Origin: Streptomyces violaceusniger Tu 4113
Lineage (GTDB): Bacteria; Actinomycetota; Actinomycetes; Streptomycetales; Streptomycetaceae
Direction of reading: 5' to 3'
Assembly: GCF_000147815.2 (NCBI RefSeq)
Contig: NC_015957.1
Location: forward strand, 2,542,001-2,606,000
DNA length: 64,000 nucleotides
In this document: positions 49,454 to 58,784 of the stretch, in pieces
Numbering within the stretch: the stretch's first letter is position 1
Layout: the number at the start of each line of letters is the position of its first letter
Notes under the pieces: model-generated
Databases searched by the model: none
The model's input: the letters and a program-made list of their open reading frames with translations, nothing else
Told to the model about the DNA's origin: nothing
Translations under genes and position numbers: made by a program

Positions 49454-50050
49454 ATGAAGATTCTGCTCATCGGTGCCACCGGCACGCTCGGCACGGCCGT
49501 GCACAAGGAGCTGTCCGCCCGAGGCCATGAGATCCTGGCTGTCGGGCGCACCGGCGGCGACCTGCGGTACGACGTCACTGACCCCGCCCAGACCGCCGCG
49601 ATGTACGAGTGCGCCGGCCGTGTGGACGCGGTGGTCAGCACCGCCGGCGACGTGCCGTTCAAGCCGGTCACGGAGATGACCCCCGAGGACTATCTGGCAG
49701 CCTTCCAGGGCAAGGCGCTCAGCCAGATCGACCTGGTCCGGCAGGGCGTGACCCGCATCGCCGAGCGGGGCTCCTTCACTCTGATCACGGGCGTACTGGC
49801 ACGCGAGCCGATCCCCACGGGCACCGCCGCCTCCATGGCCAACGGCGCGGTGGAGGCGTTCGTGTGCGCCGCCGCCATCGAGATCGCCCCGCAGCGCATC
49901 AACGCGGTCAGCCCCACCGTCTTCACCGAGAGCCTCTCCTACTACGGGAACTACTTCCCCGGCATGGGTTCGGTTGATCTCGCCGACGTCGCCCAGGTCT
50001 ACGTCCGCTCCGTCGAGGGCGCCCAGACCGGCCAGGTCTACGCGCTGTAG
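49454..50050 (+). CDS. Short-chain dehydrogenase/reductase
   Basis: 198 residues: MKILLIGATGTLGTAVHKEL (glycine-rich NADP loop) at the start and AVVSTAGDVPFKPVTEMTPE near 60. The later part is SFTLITGVLAREPIPTGTAA, and the usual catalytic YxxxK is replaced by SMANGAVEAF. The missing Tyr/Lys is shared by a known group of small SDRs of unclear chemistry. It is probably under the divergent LysR gene. Confidence 0.85.
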   Translation: MKILLIGATGTLGTAVHKELSARGHEILAVGRTGGDLRYDVTDPAQTAAMYECAGRVDAVVSTAGDVPFKPVTEMTPEDYLAAFQGKALSQIDLVRQGVTRIAERGSFTLITGVLAREPIPTGTAASMANGAVEAFVCAAAIEIAPQRINAVSPTVFTESLSYYGNYFPGMGSVDLADVAQVYVRSVEGAQTGQVYAL

Positions 50051-50058
50051 AGGCGAGT

Positions 50059-50218
50059 TGTCGCAGACCAGGTGCTCGCCGACGATGCGGCGGGCACCGC
50101 GGTCGCGGCAGCGGAGCGGCTACGCGCCGCCGGGCTACCCGTCGGTACGGTCAGCGTCGGCTCCACACCGACCGCGCACGCGGCCGAGGACCTCACCGGT
50201 GTCACCGAAGTGCGCGGG
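50059..50218 (+). pseudogene. Fragment of a DSD1/alanine-racemase-type PLP enzyme
   Basis: Reads VAAAERLRAAGLPVGTVSVG, then STPTAHAAEDLTGVTEVRGP. SVGSTPTA and GVTEVR are hallmarks of D-threonine aldolase/D-serine dehydratase-like proteins near their residue 200-260. Both ends are missing. The join to the trypsin-STAND remnant is near 50215. Confidence 0.6.
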
Positions 50219-51243
50219 CCAACGGTGCGGCCGTGCACGTCAAGGGGGGCTTCAGTGGCAGCCCTGTCTGGGACAACGAACTGGGTGCCGCCGTCGGGAT
50301 GATGGTGGCGGCGCAGCCGGTGCGTGAGGCCCAGCAGGCGTTCGTCCTGCGGACGAGAACTCTTCTGAAGGAAGTGCCCGAACTCGCCCCGTACGTGAGT
50401 CCGGCCACGCCTTTTCGGGGCCTGTCCACCTTTCAGGAGGATGACGCGGATGTCTTCTTCGGCCGGGACGACGACATCGAGCGAGTGGTCACCGCGCTGA
50501 GGGGCGACCAGCTCACCATCACGGTGTACGGGCCGTCGGGCTGCGGCAAGTCGTCGCTCGCACTGGCCGGTGTGGTGCCGAGGATGCGGCGGGACGGCTA
50601 CCAAATTCTGCAGTTGAACGCCACACGTTTCGCTTCTCTGCGGTCCGCGCTCGCCACCGAACTGTTCGAGATCTCCAGGTCGGAGCCGCACGGGCCACCG
50701 CGTGCGCAAAACGCCGACCAAGTGGAGGCGTGGCTCGCCAACTTGGGGCTGGCGGACACCGTACACCGTGCCCTGGGTTCATCGGCCGACCGGCTCCTCG
50801 TCGTACTCGATCAGGCCGAAGCGCTTCTGGAAGGTTCCGAAGCCGTTGCCGAGGAGCTCGCCGGTCTGCTGTTCTCCGAGCTGCCGCGGGACGGGTTACG
50901 GGTGTTGATCACGCTGCGGGCCGACTTCATGGACGCGGCGCTGAACCACGCGCGCTTCGGCTCCGCGCTGAACAGGGGGGTGACGGTCCCGCTCACACCG
51001 ATGTCCCGGGATCAGCTCGCTGAAGTGATCAGTGAACCGGTCAAGCGCATCCCGGCCGTGGAGTACGACCCGGGCCTCGAGCGGCGCATCCTCGATGACG
51101 CGGGCGGCGAACCGGGCATCATCCGGGGCCGGGACGACGGCGGAAACGGTGACAAGTTGCCCGGACAGCCCTACCCTGGTCCGCTTCCGCCGCCGACTCC
51201 TGACGGTGGGCCCGGGGTGCCGAACCCGCCCAAGGTCGCATGA
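50219..51243 (+). pseudogene. Truncated trypsin-nSTAND1 ATPase remnant
   Basis: Begins inside a trypsin-like domain at GGFSGSPVWD (active Ser), continues through a linker (PFRGLSTFQEDDADVFFGRD) into an nSTAND1 ATPase. That part has Walker A YGPSGCGKSSLALAGVVPRM near residue 100, Walker B LLVVLDQAEALL near 189 and RADFMDAALNHARFG. Similarity stops at DDAGGEPG, where the family continues to LPLLQFAL and WD40 or TPR repeats. An unrelated Pro/Gly-rich tail (PYPGPLPPPTPDGGPGVPNP) follows. Intact relatives are conflict-type NTPases of 1000 or more residues. The stop overlaps the next gene (ATGA). Confidence 0.7.
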
Positions 51244-52493
51244 CGTTCGAGGGCATCGCCCGGTCCGGCCGGGCCGCGTTGGGGCGGGTGCTTCTCGACG
51301 CGGGGGTGATGGGGCAGGACTGGGCGCCGACCTTCGCCGCCGTCGACCGGGCCGCGTTTCTGCCGGAGTTGATGTGGCCGTTCGACACGCGGACACAGGG
51401 GGCCGTCGCCATCGACAAGGCCGAGGACCCGGATGCCTGGTACGCCGCCGCCGACAGCGATGCGCCCATCGTGACGCAGTGGAACGACGGCGAGCACACC
51501 GGCCCCGCGCCGGGGCGGGCGTCCACCAGTTCATCGTCCATGCCTTCTGTCGTCTACGCCCTGCTGCGGGACCTGGCCGTGGACGAGGGCATGGCCGTGC
51601 TCGACGTGGGCACCGGCACGGGCGAGACCGCCGGGGCGCTGGCGCATCGCTGTGGCGGCCGTAAGGTCACCACGGTCGAGGTGGACCCCGCCGTGTCGCG
51701 GCACGCACGTCAGCGGCTGGCCGCGGCGGGGTTGCGGCCGGAGGTCGTGCTCGGCGACGGCGGTAAGGGCTGTGCGGGCGGCGCGCCGTATGACCGGGTC
51801 CTGGCCACCGTCGGCCTTCGGGAGATCCCGGGGGCATGGATCGAGCAGACGCGGCCCGGGGGCGTGATCGTCGCCCCCTGGGGCACGCACTACACCCATG
51901 CGGACGCGGTGGCCCGGCTGGTGGTGCGTGGGGACGGGACGGCGTCGGGGCGATTCACCGGCCCCGTCGAGTTCATGAAGCTGCGCGGCCAGCGGCTGTC
52001 GCTGCCGCCGCACCATGCCTACGTCCCGGCCGAGGGAGAGGGTGGCGCCGACACCTCGACCACCGGCATTCCCGAGGGAGAGTTCGTCACCCCGCGGTAC
52101 GCCGCCCTTCCCTTCGCGCTGGGGCTCCGGGTACGGCATTGCGTGCAGGTGGTGGCCGCCCCGCACGATGGCGCGCGACCCATGTGGCTCTACGGGCTGA
52201 CCGACCGTTCCTGGGCGTGTGTCGTGTTCCGTGAGGGGGAGGCGGAAGCGCGCGTGTGGCAGGCGGGGGAGCGGCGGTTGTGGGATGAGGCCGAGGCCGC
52301 GTACGGGTGGTGGGTCGGCCATGGCAGGCCGGATCACACCCGCTTCGGCCTCACGGTCGGCCCGGGCCCCGCCGGTCAGCGGGTGTGGCTGGACGATCCG
52401 GCCGATTCCTGGTCCCCGCAGAGCGGGGTGTGCGGCGACGCGCTCCTGGCCAACTCATGGGCTGCCGTAAGTGGAATCGATCCGTCCTGGTAA
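51240..52493 (+). CDS. Protein-L-isoaspartate methyltransferase-like protein
   Basis: 417 residues. The N-terminus VDRAAFLPELMWPFDTRTQG and DAPIVTQWNDGEHTGPAPG fit the PCMT group used in actinobacterial RiPP (ATP-grasp-modified peptide) systems. SAM motif: VLDVGTGTGETAGALAHR near 120. The C-terminal 200 residues are specific to this group. No ATP-grasp ligase or precursor peptide is present next to it here, so it may be an orphan. It starts inside the last codons of the remnant upstream. Confidence 0.75.
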   Translation: MTFEGIARSGRAALGRVLLDAGVMGQDWAPTFAAVDRAAFLPELMWPFDTRTQGAVAIDKAEDPDAWYAAADSDAPIVTQWNDGEHTGPAPGRASTSSSSMPSVVYALLRDLAVDEGMAVLDVGTGTGETAGALAHRCGGRKVTTVEVDPAVSRHARQRLAAAGLRPEVVLGDGGKGCAGGAPYDRVLATVGLREIPGAWIEQTRPGGVIVAPWGTHYTHADAVARLVVRGDGTASGRFTGPVEFMKLRGQRLSLPPHHAYVPAEGEGGADTSTTGIPEGEFVTPRYAALPFALGLRVRHCVQVVAAPHDGARPMWLYGLTDRSWACVVFREGEAEARVWQAGERRLWDEAEAAYGWWVGHGRPDHTRFGLTVGPGPAGQRVWLDDPADSWSPQSGVCGDALLANSWAAVSGIDPSW

Positions 52494-52586
52494 CCCGCCG
52501 TCCGCCGGGTCGCGGGGGCGCTGTGCCACGCTTGAAGCCGGTTCGCGCGCATGGTGCGGGCCGGTGACGTGAAGTGAGGCCGCGGC

Positions 52587-55016
52587 GTGCAGAAGCCCCG
52601 ATGGAAGACGGTGGGGGGAACCCTGCTGCGGGTGACGGCGGTGTGGGCGGTGGCCACGCTCACGATGCTGGCGCTCGCCGGGATCCTGCCCGACTTTCGC
52701 CTGAAGTCGGATGGCGGTGACAGCGCGACGCGGATCGCGATCACGGCGGCCATCGGCGCCGGAGTCTTCGGTGTGCTCAGCGCGCTGGTGTGGCCGCTGC
52801 TCGTACGGGCGTTGCTGCTGATGCCCGCGCTGGTGCTGGGGCTGCTGGTGTTCGTGCTCAACGGCTCGATGCTGCTGATCGCGATCAGCCTGATCCCGGA
52901 CGGGCGCGGTGCCGTCGAGCCGGAGACCGCCGTCGTGGTCGCGGCCGTGATGTCCGCCGCGTCGTCGGCGACGAGCACCTTCCTGGCCGTGCGGGACGAC
53001 GGCGCGTACCGGCGGCGGCTGGCCCGGCTGGCCGGGCGGCGCAGGCGGCGGCTCGGTGAGGACGGCGGGAGCGAAGAGCCCCCGGGGACGGTGTTCCTGC
53101 AACTCGACGGGGTGGGGCACGCGGTGCTGCGGGGGGCGCTGCGGGAGCGCGACAACCGGCCCCCGGTGATGCCCACCGTCGCGCGCCTGATCCGGAGCAC
53201 CCACAAGGTCACGCCCTGGCGCACCGACTGGTCCAGCCAGACCGGCGCCAGCCAACTCGGCATCCTGCACGGCTCCAACGAGGATGTGCCCGCCTTCCGC
53301 TGGTACGAGAAGAAGAGCGGGGAGGTGATGGTGAGCAACCGGCCGACCAGCGCGGCGGTGCTCCAGCGCCGCGCGGCCGCCCGGGCCGGACACGACGGGC
53401 TCCTCACGGTGGACGGGGCGAGCCGGGGCAACCTCTTCACCGGCGGCGCCGATCAGCTTGCCCTGGTCCTCTCGGTCGCGGCGCGGCGCGGTCCGCACAA
53501 CCGCTCCCGCTCCGGATACTTCGCGTACTTCGCCGACCCCGCCAACGCGACCCGCACCGCCGTGTCGTTCCTCGCCGAGGTCGTCCGGGAGATCTGCCAG
53601 TCCACGCGCGCCAAGCTGCGCCGCGAGACGCCCCGGGTCAAGCGGGGCGGGCTGTATCCGTTCATCCGCGCGTTCGCCACCGTCGTGGAGCGGGACGTGG
53701 TGGTGACGGCGGTGATGGGGGACATCCTCTCGGGCCGTACCGCGATCTACGCCGATCTGGTGGCGTACGACGAGGTGGCCCACCACTCGGGGCCGCGCAG
53801 CCGGGACGCCCGGCAGGTGCTCGCCCGGCTCGACCGCTCCATCGCGCTGATCGCCAAGGTCGCCGACCGCGCCCCGCGCGACTACCGGATCGTGCTGCTG
53901 TCCGACCACGGGCAGAGCCCCGGCGAGACCTTCGCGGGCGCGTACGGGCTGACGCTGGAGGACCTGGTGCGGGTCGGCTGCGGTCTGCCCGTGTCGCGGC
54001 GGGCCGGGCGGACCCCGAGCGGGGCGGAGGCGCGCGAGGCGGGGCGGGCGGCGCTGCACCGGCCGGAGAAGCCCGAGGTGGACGGGGACGGGCGGTGCGC
54101 CGGACGGGATGCCTGGGGCGGACGGGGCGGTCAGGGCGGCGGGCGCGGCCCGGCCGACGCCGCCGGGGTCGCCCACAAAGCTGACACAGCCGACCCGGCC
54201 GGTGTCGCGGGCGGCGCCGCCCCCGCGTCCGATCCGATCGTGCTCGCGTCCGGAAATCTGGGCCTGGTCTCCTTCCCCGATGTGCCGGGGCGGATGAGCC
54301 GCGAGCAGATCGACGCCCGCCATCCCGCGCTGCTGCGCACGCTCGCCGACCACCCCGGGGTGGGCTTCCTGCTCGTACGGTCCGAGGCGCATGGCGCGGT
54401 GGTGCTGGGCGCCGAGGGCGCCGAGCACCGTCTGGACACCGGGGAGGTCTTCGGGGCGAGCCCGCTCACGGTCTTCGGTCCCGGCGCCGAGGCAGCCGTA
54501 CGGCGCACCGCGCACTTCCGGAACACCCCCGACATCATGGTCAACTCCGCCTACGACCCGGCGCGTGGCACGGTGCACGCCTTCGAGGAGCAGATCGGCT
54601 CGCACGGCGGGCTCGGCGGGGAGCAGGGCCATCCCTTTCTGCTGTGGCCGGCCGAGCTGACCCCGCCGGTGGCCGCGGGGGAGGAGCTGGTCGGGGCGGA
54701 GCGGGTGCACCGGGTGCTGCGGCGCTGGCTGGAGGAGGCGGACGGGCCTCAGGTGCCGGAGGAGGAGACAGCGGCCACGGGGGAGAGGTATGCGCCGACG
54801 ATGGCGGTGGCGCTGACGGGAGCGGGCCCGGCGGCAGAGGCCCCGGCGGCGGAGGCCCCGGCCGCGCAGGGGCCGACGGAGGTGGAGGTACCGGCCGAAA
54901 CGGGGCTGCCGAGGGCGTCCGACGTGGCGCGCACGGTGCAGGATTCCCGGTGGGACGGCGCTCCCGCCGCACCATTTACCGTGGTCAGCCCGGGTCTGCC
55001 GAACAAAACCCGGTGA
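52587..55016 (+). CDS. Holin-IV-like membrane domain fused to an alkaline-phosphatase-type phosphodiesterase
   Basis: 809 residues. Four membrane helices (about 15-33, 48-68, 72-93, 108-128) resemble the mycobacterial-phage holin IV/YvlD domain. Residues from about 165 form a metal-dependent phosphohydrolase core: VFLQLDGVGHAVL, WSSQTGASQLGILHGSNEDV, YADLVAYDEVAHHSGPRSRD, RIVLLSDHGQSPG, with a late EEQIGSHGGLGGEQGHPFLL. The set of Asp, Thr/Ser and His matches nucleotide pyrophosphatase/phosphoglycerol-transferase-like enzymes. A Gly/Arg-rich insert lies about 470-545. Membrane lipid or cell-wall phosphate is a likely target. Confidence 0.8.
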   Translation: MQKPRWKTVGGTLLRVTAVWAVATLTMLALAGILPDFRLKSDGGDSATRIAITAAIGAGVFGVLSALVWPLLVRALLLMPALVLGLLVFVLNGSMLLIAISLIPDGRGAVEPETAVVVAAVMSAASSATSTFLAVRDDGAYRRRLARLAGRRRRRLGEDGGSEEPPGTVFLQLDGVGHAVLRGALRERDNRPPVMPTVARLIRSTHKVTPWRTDWSSQTGASQLGILHGSNEDVPAFRWYEKKSGEVMVSNRPTSAAVLQRRAAARAGHDGLLTVDGASRGNLFTGGADQLALVLSVAARRGPHNRSRSGYFAYFADPANATRTAVSFLAEVVREICQSTRAKLRRETPRVKRGGLYPFIRAFATVVERDVVVTAVMGDILSGRTAIYADLVAYDEVAHHSGPRSRDARQVLARLDRSIALIAKVADRAPRDYRIVLLSDHGQSPGETFAGAYGLTLEDLVRVGCGLPVSRRAGRTPSGAEAREAGRAALHRPEKPEVDGDGRCAGRDAWGGRGGQGGGRGPADAAGVAHKADTADPAGVAGGAAPASDPIVLASGNLGLVSFPDVPGRMSREQIDARHPALLRTLADHPGVGFLLVRSEAHGAVVLGAEGAEHRLDTGEVFGASPLTVFGPGAEAAVRRTAHFRNTPDIMVNSAYDPARGTVHAFEEQIGSHGGLGGEQGHPFLLWPAELTPPVAAGEELVGAERVHRVLRRWLEEADGPQVPEEETAATGERYAPTMAVALTGAGPAAEAPAAEAPAAQGPTEVEVPAETGLPRASDVARTVQDSRWDGAPAAPFTVVSPGLPNKTR

Positions 55017-55053
55017 TTTGGATGCACCCTACACGTTCTGTGACCATGGTCAT

Positions 55054-56532
55054 ATGCACGACCAGCCCCACTCCCGCCGCTTCGGCCTGCCCACGGCGAC
55101 CGCGCTCGTCATGGGAAACATCATCGGCGGCGGCATCTTTCTGCTGCCCGCCTCCGTCGCCCCGTTCGGCACCCTCAGCCTCCTTTCCTTCGTCGTCCTG
55201 ACGGTGGGCGCCATCGCGCTCGCGCTGGTCTTCGGGCGGCTCGCGGAGCGCGACCCCCGCACCGGCGGGCCGTATGTGCACGCCCGCGCGGCCTTCGGCG
55301 ACTTCGCCGGCTTTCTGTCGGCCTGGTCGTACTGGACGATGACCTGGGTGAGCAACGCGGCGCTCGCGGTGGCGGCGGTCGGCTATGTGCATGTGCTCGT
55401 CCCCGGCCATGACTCGAAGGGCGCGAACCTGGCCGTGGCGCTGCTGGCGCTCTGGCTCCCCGCGCTCGCCAACCTCGCGGGCACGCGCTGGGTGGGCGCG
55501 GTGCAACTCGTCTCCACCGTGCTGAAGTTCATCCCGCTGCTCTTCGTCGCCATCGTCGGCCTCTTCTTCTTCGACCCGCACAATCTCGGCTCGTTCAACG
55601 AGAGCGGCGGCAGCGCGCTCGGCGGCGTATCGGCGGCTGCCGCGATCCTGCTCTACAGCTACGTGGGCGTGGAGTCGGCCTCGATGAGCGCGGGCGAGGT
55701 CCGGGACCCGGAGCGCAATGTGGGGCGGGCGAGCGTGCTGGGCACGGTCGGCGCGGCCGTGGTCTATCTGCTCGGCACGGTGTCGGTCTTCGGCACCGTC
55801 GCCCACAAGGACCTGGTCGGCTCCACCGCCCCCTTCTCGGACGCGGTCGACGCGATGTTCGGCGGGGGCTGGGGCCCTACGCTGATCGCGCTCGCCGCCG
55901 TGGTGTCCATCGTCGGCGCGCTCAACGGCTGGACCCTGATGAGCGCGCAGGCCCCGTACGCGGCCGCACGGGACGGGCTCTTCCCGGCCGCGTTCGCCAC
56001 CAGGCGGCGCGGGGTGCCGACCTTCGGCGTCATCGTCGGCGTGCTCCTGGCGTCCCTGCTCACCGTGGTCAACTACACCTCGGGTTCGAGCGGGCTCTTC
56101 GAGATCCTCGTGCTGATCACCACCTTCTCGGCGACGGTCCCCTATCTGCTGGCGGCGGGCGCGCAGCTCTACTTCCTGCTGTCCGGGCGCCGCGAGCAGG
56201 TGCGGACCGGGCGCTTCGTCCGGGACCTGGTGCTCGCGCTCGCGGGCTTCGGCTTCTCGTTCTGGCTGGTCGCGGGCGCCGGGTATGCGGCGGTGTACCA
56301 GGGCGTGCTGTTCCTGTTCGCCGGGGTGCTGGTGTACGTGTGGATGGCGGCGCGGCGCACCAGCCGGGCGGAGGACGCGGAGGCCACGGAGGGCGCGGAC
56401 CCGGCGGAGGGCGCGGAGCCGACAGAGGGCGCCGACGCCACCGAGGCCGTCGACGTCGCGGCGGCGAGTCCGGCGGCCGGTTCGGCGGTCGCGGCGGGGA
56501 GCCCGGCGGTCGCGGCCGACAGCGTCGCCTGA
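55054..56532 (+). CDS. APC-superfamily amino acid transporter
   Basis: 492 residues, about 12 membrane helices. The first helix carries MGNIIGGGIFLLPASVAPFG near 20-39, the unwound GxG motif of APC carriers (arginine/agmatine antiporter-like). YSYVGVESASMSAGEVRDPE near 204 is the conserved helix 6 region. The tail (about 445-492) is acidic Ala/Glu/Asp-rich and probably cytoplasmic. The ATG at 55054 has no clear ribosome site. Confidence 0.85.
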   Translation: MHDQPHSRRFGLPTATALVMGNIIGGGIFLLPASVAPFGTLSLLSFVVLTVGAIALALVFGRLAERDPRTGGPYVHARAAFGDFAGFLSAWSYWTMTWVSNAALAVAAVGYVHVLVPGHDSKGANLAVALLALWLPALANLAGTRWVGAVQLVSTVLKFIPLLFVAIVGLFFFDPHNLGSFNESGGSALGGVSAAAAILLYSYVGVESASMSAGEVRDPERNVGRASVLGTVGAAVVYLLGTVSVFGTVAHKDLVGSTAPFSDAVDAMFGGGWGPTLIALAAVVSIVGALNGWTLMSAQAPYAAARDGLFPAAFATRRRGVPTFGVIVGVLLASLLTVVNYTSGSSGLFEILVLITTFSATVPYLLAAGAQLYFLLSGRREQVRTGRFVRDLVLALAGFGFSFWLVAGAGYAAVYQGVLFLFAGVLVYVWMAARRTSRAEDAEATEGADPAEGAEPTEGADATEAVDVAAASPAAGSAVAAGSPAVAADSVA

Positions 56533-56597
56533 GCGTACCCGCGATCGTCTCGCGGCCCGGATCGGCGTTACGTGCGTATCGGGTGTAAGCAAGAGAT

Positions 56598-57704
56598 ATG
56601 CGCGTTTCGCCGGACCTCATCCGTATCGGTGGGGAAACGCGGTCGAGCCGGGCGCTGTTCGCCCTCCCGCTCGTGATCATCCTGGCGGTCACGGTGACCG
56701 ACTTGTACACGCCGGCCTCCGTCCACCTCGGCCCCTTTCTGATCGCGGCCCCCGCGATCACCGCCTCCTTCGCGGGCGCGGGCGGAACCGCCGCCATCGG
56801 AGCCCTCGCCGTGGCGGCACAGGTCCTCATCGGTGTGTTGCACGGCGGTCTGATGACCGCCAACCACCAGGCGCAGATCATCGCCCTGATCGTGATCTCG
56901 GGGCTGGTGACGAGCTTCCGCTATGTCACCGACCGGCACCGGCGCAAGCTGAGCCAGGTGCGTACGGTGGCCGTGGCGGCGCAGGAGGTGCTGTTGCGGC
57001 CGCTGCCCGAACGGATCGGGGAGCTGAGGATCGCCTCCCTCTATCTCGCGGCCGACGAGGAGGCGCAGATCGGCGGTGATCTGTACGCGGCCGTCCGCAC
57101 CGAGGGGGCGACCCGGCTGGTCATCGGGGACGTACGGGGAAAAGGGATGGCCGCGATCGGCGACGCCGCCGTGCTGATCGGGGCCTTCCGGGGGTCCGCG
57201 TACCGCAACCTCTCGCTGCCTGGCATCGTCGCCCATTTGGACAACGCCATGTGCTGGCACTGGCACCACAGCGCCGGTGGTGAGCGGAATGTCCTGGAGT
57301 CCTTTGTGACCGCCGTGGTGCTGGACGTCTACGACGACGGCCCGGTGGCCGGGATGGTGAACTGCGGACACCCTCCACCACTGCTGCTGCACAAGGGCGA
57401 GGTCGCGACGCTGGACGTGCGCGACCCCGCGGTGCCACTGGGCCTGGAGGTGCTGGCGAAGCGGGACTACCCGGTCGAGATGTTCCGCTTCGAGTACGGC
57501 GATGTTCTGGTGCTGTACACCGACGGGGTCGTCGAGGCCCGGGACGGCAGCGGCGCCTTCTATCCGCTCCCGGAGCGGCTCGCGGCCTGGAAGGGCGGCA
57601 GCCCCCAGGCGCTGGTGGACTATCTCCACGCCGATCTGCTCCGGCATACCGGAGGGGTCGTCAACGACGACGCGGCCATCGTGGTGATCGTCCGCTGCGC
57701 CTGA
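56598..57704 (+). CDS. Membrane-anchored SpoIIE-type PP2C phosphatase
   Basis: 368 residues. Three or four membrane helices lie in residues 18-115. The phosphatase (about 125-365) has QEVLLRPLPERIGELRIASL, EEAQIGGDLYAAVRTEGATR with VIGDVRGKGMAAIGDAA (first metal Asp pair), GMVNCGHPPPLLLH, LVLYTDGVVEARDGSG and NDDAAIVVIVR. It would dephosphorylate an anti-anti-sigma factor in response to a membrane signal. The start ATG lies just after an A/G-rich stretch (AAGCAAGAGAT). Confidence 0.9.
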   Translation: MRVSPDLIRIGGETRSSRALFALPLVIILAVTVTDLYTPASVHLGPFLIAAPAITASFAGAGGTAAIGALAVAAQVLIGVLHGGLMTANHQAQIIALIVISGLVTSFRYVTDRHRRKLSQVRTVAVAAQEVLLRPLPERIGELRIASLYLAADEEAQIGGDLYAAVRTEGATRLVIGDVRGKGMAAIGDAAVLIGAFRGSAYRNLSLPGIVAHLDNAMCWHWHHSAGGERNVLESFVTAVVLDVYDDGPVAGMVNCGHPPPLLLHKGEVATLDVRDPAVPLGLEVLAKRDYPVEMFRFEYGDVLVLYTDGVVEARDGSGAFYPLPERLAAWKGGSPQALVDYLHADLLRHTGGVVNDDAAIVVIVRCA

Positions 57705-57737
57705 GCCACCGCCCCCGTCCTCGCTCACGTCCTCCCC

Positions 57738-58784
57738 CTACTTCGTCGCCTCGGTGACCTGCACCTGCCCGCCGGAAGCGGGCTCGGCCTCCGGCACCCG
57801 GCGGGACCAGCGCCCCGCGATGACCGCGCACACCATCAGTTGCAGTTGATGGAAGAGCATCAGCGGAAGGATCACCGGCCCGGCCGCGTCGCCGAACAGC
57901 ACCGCCGCCATCGACAGCCCGGTGGCCAGGGATTTGTTGGAGCCGCAGAAGACGATGGTGACGCGGTCCTCCCGGCTGAAGCCCAGCCGCCGCGCGGTGA
58001 ACGACGTCGCGCTGAGGGCCAGCCCCAGCAGCGCAGCGGCCAGCCCCAGCAGCGCGCACAGCCGGGCAAAGGTGATCTGGTTCCAGATGCCCTCCGTCAT
58101 GCCCCGGCTGAACGCCGTATAGACCACGAGCAGGATCGAGCCCCGGTCCAGGAGGGCGAGCACCTTCTTGTGGCGGCCGATGAAGCGGGCGGTCCAGCGG
58201 CGCAGCGCCTGCCCGGCGAGGAAGGGGAGCAGCAACTGGGTGGCGATGGCCAGCAGCCCCTCGGCCGAGAAGCGCACGTCCGAGCCGATCAGCCACGCCG
58301 CGAGCAGCGGGGTGGCGATCATGCCGAGCAGGCTGGAGTACGTACCCGCGCAGATGGCGGCCGGGACATTGCCCCGCGCGGTGGAGGTGAGGGCGACCGA
58401 GGACTGGACGGTCGAGGGCACGACACACAGGAAGAGCAGTCCGGTGGAGAGCCGGTCGGTGAGGAGGAACGGGGCGAGGCCGCCTGCGGCCAGCCCCAGC
58501 AGCGGGAAGAGCGCGAAGGTGCTCGCGCCCACCACCAGGTGCAGCCTCCACTGCCGCAGGCCGTTCAGCGCCTCGCGGGTGGACAGCCGCGAACCGTAGA
58601 GGAAGAAGAGCAGCCCGATCGCGAGGTCCGCGGCCTCGCCGACGGCCGTGGCCGCCGCCCCGCTCGCGGGCAGCAGCGCCGCCAGCGCGACCGTCCCGAG
58701 GAGGGCGGCGACATAGGGGTCGACCGCCCTCCCGAGCCGGCCCGGCCACGACAGCGGCCAGGACTTCCACGTCACATCAATCAC
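57738..58784 (-). CDS. Bile-acid:sodium symporter-family (SBF-like, YfeH type) transporter
   Basis: 348 residues, about nine or ten membrane helices. Family segments: GLLFFLYGSRLSTREALNGL near 57-76, LCVVPSTVQSSVALTSTARG near 118-137, and IVFCGSNKSLATGLSMAAVL near 278-297. The fold is ASBT-like. Substrate is unknown. The start ATG at 58784 overlaps the end of the preceding gene by eight bases, so they are coupled. Confidence 0.85.
   Translation of the reverse strand: MIDVTWKSWPLSWPGRLGRAVDPYVAALLGTVALAALLPASGAAATAVGEAADLAIGLLFFLYGSRLSTREALNGLRQWRLHLVVGASTFALFPLLGLAAGGLAPFLLTDRLSTGLLFLCVVPSTVQSSVALTSTARGNVPAAICAGTYSSLLGMIATPLLAAWLIGSDVRFSAEGLLAIATQLLLPFLAGQALRRWTARFIGRHKKVLALLDRGSILLVVYTAFSRGMTEGIWNQITFARLCALLGLAAALLGLALSATSFTARRLGFSREDRVTIVFCGSNKSLATGLSMAAVLFGDAAGPVILPLMLFHQLQLMVCAVIAGRWSRRVPEAEPASGGQVQVTEATK

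Noticed and set aside
51240..52493. ATP-grasp-modified peptide (graspetide-like) cluster
   Set aside because: The methyltransferase fits that group, but I could find neither an ATP-grasp ligase nor a precursor peptide in the flanking sequence.
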